From assembly GCA_001579985.1 (NCBI GenBank), contig LRSR01005915.1, positions 1-22,024 on the forward strand: a DNA stretch of 22,024 bases, in the 5' to 3' direction. Numbering within the stretch: the stretch's first letter is position 1; every line of letters begins with the position of its first letter. The notes below the pieces were generated by a model that did not search any database, had not been told where the DNA came from, and was given only the letters and a program-made list of their open reading frames with translations. Shown here piece after piece: positions 19,681-22,024 of this stretch. Source of the stretch: Hypsibius dujardini. Lineage: Eukaryota; Tardigrada; Eutardigrada; Parachela; Hypsibiidae. Made by a program: the position numbers and the translations under genes.

Positions 19681-20215
19681 CTAGAATTATATTTTTTTTA
19701 AATATAGGTATGTTAAAAAAATTAAAACATAATTAAGTTATCATTCATGATAATAAAAACTCTGGTAATATAAAGAGAAATGCAGATGAGCAAGTTGAGG
19801 TTTTTTGAAGTGTTTGTTCAAACAAACCAATCAATGCACATTTTTTACCAAAAAAGTCCTGGAATTATATTTTTCTAAAATATATTTAGAAAAAAATTGA
19901 AAGTCATTAAAGATATTGAAAGCTTATGGTATTATATTAAAAAACACGTATGATCAAATTGAAACGTTTTTATACAATAGATGAACTTCAGGGATTTCCT
20001 TTCCTGACATCGCAAGACGGGTGCAAGTTTTTACAGAAAGCTCTTCTAGAATTATATTTCTCTACAAAATAGATATGTATGAAAAATTACGTAATAATTT
20101 AAAATCGTTCGCGATATTTAAAACAAAATATACTTATGGCCAAACTGAAGTGTTTTTATGCAATGACGCTCAACTTCAAGGACTTGCTTTCCTAGCCTCC
20201 CAAGACAAACGTCGG
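19681..20215. repeat. Degenerate ~180-bp tandem repeat, three units
   Basis: CTAGAATTATATTT or CTGGAATTATATTT starts units at 19681, 19859 and 20046, spacings of 178 and 187 bp. Shared landmarks follow in order: a TAWGTATG or TATTTAG motif, AAAAAATT, an AAGTTGAGG, AAATTGAAAC or AAACTGAAGTG motif with GTTTTTAT, TCAATG or CGCTCAA, then CTTCAGGGATTTCCTTTCC or CTTCAAGGACTTGCTTTCC and a CAAGAC motif. Units 2 and 3 are closest to each other. The 187-codon frame at 20021-20584 starts inside this array and is not convincing as a gene. Confidence 0.7.
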
Positions 20216-21060
20216 TCGGCGGCACTAAAGGGTCTCACCCCCTTTTTTCTCACCGCTCTCTCATCATTTCCTATCAGACGTGGTGAAGTACCAGCTCGCG
20301 CCCTCATCAAATACGGTAATAAGAATGCAAACAAAAATACATCCAACGCGTTTAAAGTGACGCTAGACTCTCGTGAAAATCGCATTGGACGGACACGCTT
20401 TCGCTTTGACTTGAGTGGGTCCCCTGGGAGTATGAGCGCGCGGGTTTCCACTAATAGACAGCAAAGAGAAATGATTATGGAAGCGAGTAGCGGCTGCTTT
20501 TCTCCCTCTATGTACATATATGTGTGTGTGGTGTATCGTTTCCGTTCGGCAAACGGCTTTCAATTTAAAAAGTGCACCGTCTGAGAGATAATGTTTACGG
20601 ACTACTGGAGAGAGGAGAGTGAGAAGAGACTTCCATATCCGGCCGGCGGATGTTGCCGAGAAATGGGATAATTTGTCGCGAGGGAATTTTGATGTGCACG
20701 CAGTGAAAAGAGAGAAGGATTTGCTTAATTGATTCCCTCTCAGAATTGGTTGGTTGACTGTTCTGTTACGTGTGTGGTGGGTGATTATGCGCGTGAGGGC
20801 CGCCATCCTGTCATGTTGCGCGGGGGGATCAGTGAGATCAGTGCGCGCGCGCGCGGCTCAATCGGCGAGCTCAAATCGACAAGCCTCTCCAGATTGGACA
20901 CATTGCGTGATATATCGTGTCTGTGGTAATATACATGCTGTGTCTGTCTGCGTCACTGGTGACCACAGTCGGCTGCAATGAGTGTACTTTAGCACCCGGA
21001 TTCCGGAACTCAGTCCAGCAACAATAAAATTATATTATCTCTGTCGCATATTACTTATGT
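20216..21060. other. Intergenic DNA, no supported gene
   Basis: Frames on both strands are open by chance in a GC-richer patch. An alternating GC run at 20842-20855 could adopt Z-DNA. No RNA gene or domain is seen. Confidence 0.4.
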
Positions 21061-21070
21061 AACACATTAC

Positions 21071-21195
21071 ATTGAAATTATGTAATATATATATTATTAC
21101 ACTATATACATTACTATATGCTATATATATTATATTGAAATTAAATAATATATAAGTTGTTACACTATATACATCACTATTTTATTTATATATTA
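21071..21195. repeat. 63-bp AT-rich tandem repeat, two units
   Basis: ATTGAAATTA begins units at 21071 and 21134. Each continues with TAATATAT, then GTTACAC or TTACAC, and ACTATATACATYACTAT. Confidence 0.85.
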
Positions 21196-21290
21196 TTATA
21201 TATGTATTATTATGCTAGAGTTATTTATTTTATTATGTATGTTATTATATAAAAAATAGATTGTATGCTTTAGATATCTTAGCCTTATCA

Positions 21291-21330
21291 GGACTTAGAA
21301 GGATTGAGAAGGACTGAGAAGGACTGAGAA
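21291..21330. repeat. 10-bp tandem repeat, four units
   Basis: GGACTTAGAA, GGATTGAGAA, GGACTGAGAA and GGACTGAGAA are contiguous. The last two are identical. Confidence 0.95.
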
Positions 21331-22024
21331 GCTTCAATCAGAATTCACATGCCAATGTTTTTATATCTCAATGGCTTGGCATATATGTGTTTGACACGAA
21401 GATGTAATTACTGGCAGAAGCATTCAATGACCAATTTGTTTTAAATTTAATTCGTCTCGGTGGGAGTCATATTTTTCGTAACTAATCTAACTCCATTGAC
21501 TCTTTGTAAGAATCTACTAATGGCTCTTGTAATTTAATTTAAATTTTGTTTTTACCTGCAACAATTAAATGAAAAATCACATTTTGATGACTGTAATTTC
21601 CAAATTTACTGTAAAAAAATGCTGTTAGCCATAATAATGGAAGGGACATTGTGAGATAAAGTGTTTATTTCATGTGCCAGTTTAAAGTTACTGCAGAAAA
21701 GCTGCATAATTGCGATAGAACTGAATTGCGTTTCCAATTGAAATATCCTGGTAAAGTACGTAAAAAAACTGCTGAACTTTTGAAGCGGTCCATTTCCAGC
21801 TAAATGGTGTTCATATTCCGCGTTTGCAAACAACATATTGCAGGTTAGACATTGCCTTCTAATTACCTTAATCAATTCTTTATTTTTCGAACAACCCCCC
21901 TTTAAGATACATAATTATGCCAAAAATAAAGATTTTTTTAAACGCGGCATGTAAATAGCTGGCATTGTGATTGGCGCATCCGCACGTGCATAGCTAGCTC
22001 TCATTGCGGCTCGACGTCAGCTTT
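21331..22024. other. Intergenic DNA to the end of the window
   Basis: The stretch is AT-rich and without recognisable genes or RNAs. The 89-codon - strand frame at 21606-21875 has no domain. Confidence 0.45.

Noticed and set aside
20021-20584. 187-codon + strand open frame
   Set aside because: It begins on a GTG inside a degenerate tandem repeat, has no domain, and is overlapped by equally long - strand frames.

Overview
This window is non-coding-rich DNA from an animal nuclear genome, most likely an arthropod or other invertebrate. The evidence is GT-AG introns, a metazoan-specific transcriptional corepressor gene, AT-rich intergenic DNA, microsatellites and several families of fold-back repeats. 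Nothing bacterial, such as operons or ribosome binding sites, is visible. The species cannot be named from the sequence.

Two genes are supported. On the + strand, 6456-7074 and 8828-9409 are two coding exons of a SKOR/Corl/Fussel gene (SKI family transcriptional corepressor). They encode the Dachshund-homology domain, the zinc-binding SMAD4-binding-like domain and a low-complexity C-terminal tail. An in-frame stop just before the first exon shows that the N-terminus lies on an upstream exon that I could not identify. On the - strand, 13937-13869 and 13467-12862 form a compact, apparently complete two-exon gene. It encodes a 224-residue secreted, proline-rich protein of no family I recognise.

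The rest is intergenic or intronic. 1-6455 holds two full-length non-autonomous hAT-like elements (325-868 and 4042-4556). These have long inverted arms, CAG...CTG termini and 8-bp target-site duplications with one mismatch each. It also holds an unrelated ~480-bp fold-back repeat (5700-6176) just upstream of the first SKOR exon. The SKOR intron (7075-8827) carries a broken third hAT-like copy and a small hairpin. 9410-12861 holds a palindrome, a ~129-bp duplicated unit with a third copy inverted about 1.1 kb away, and a GC-rich hairpin. 13938-22024 contains no convincing gene. It holds degenerate tandem repeats (periods near 70, 26, 180, 63 and 10 bp) and TCTG and ACAT microsatellites.

The two genes are about 3.4 kb apart and converge tail to tail. 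Nothing in the sequence links their functions. I found no tRNA, rRNA, CRISPR array or previously undescribed multi-gene system. The most unusual items are the orphan secreted protein, the short tail of the SKOR homologue and the fold-back repeats clustered around the SKOR exons.
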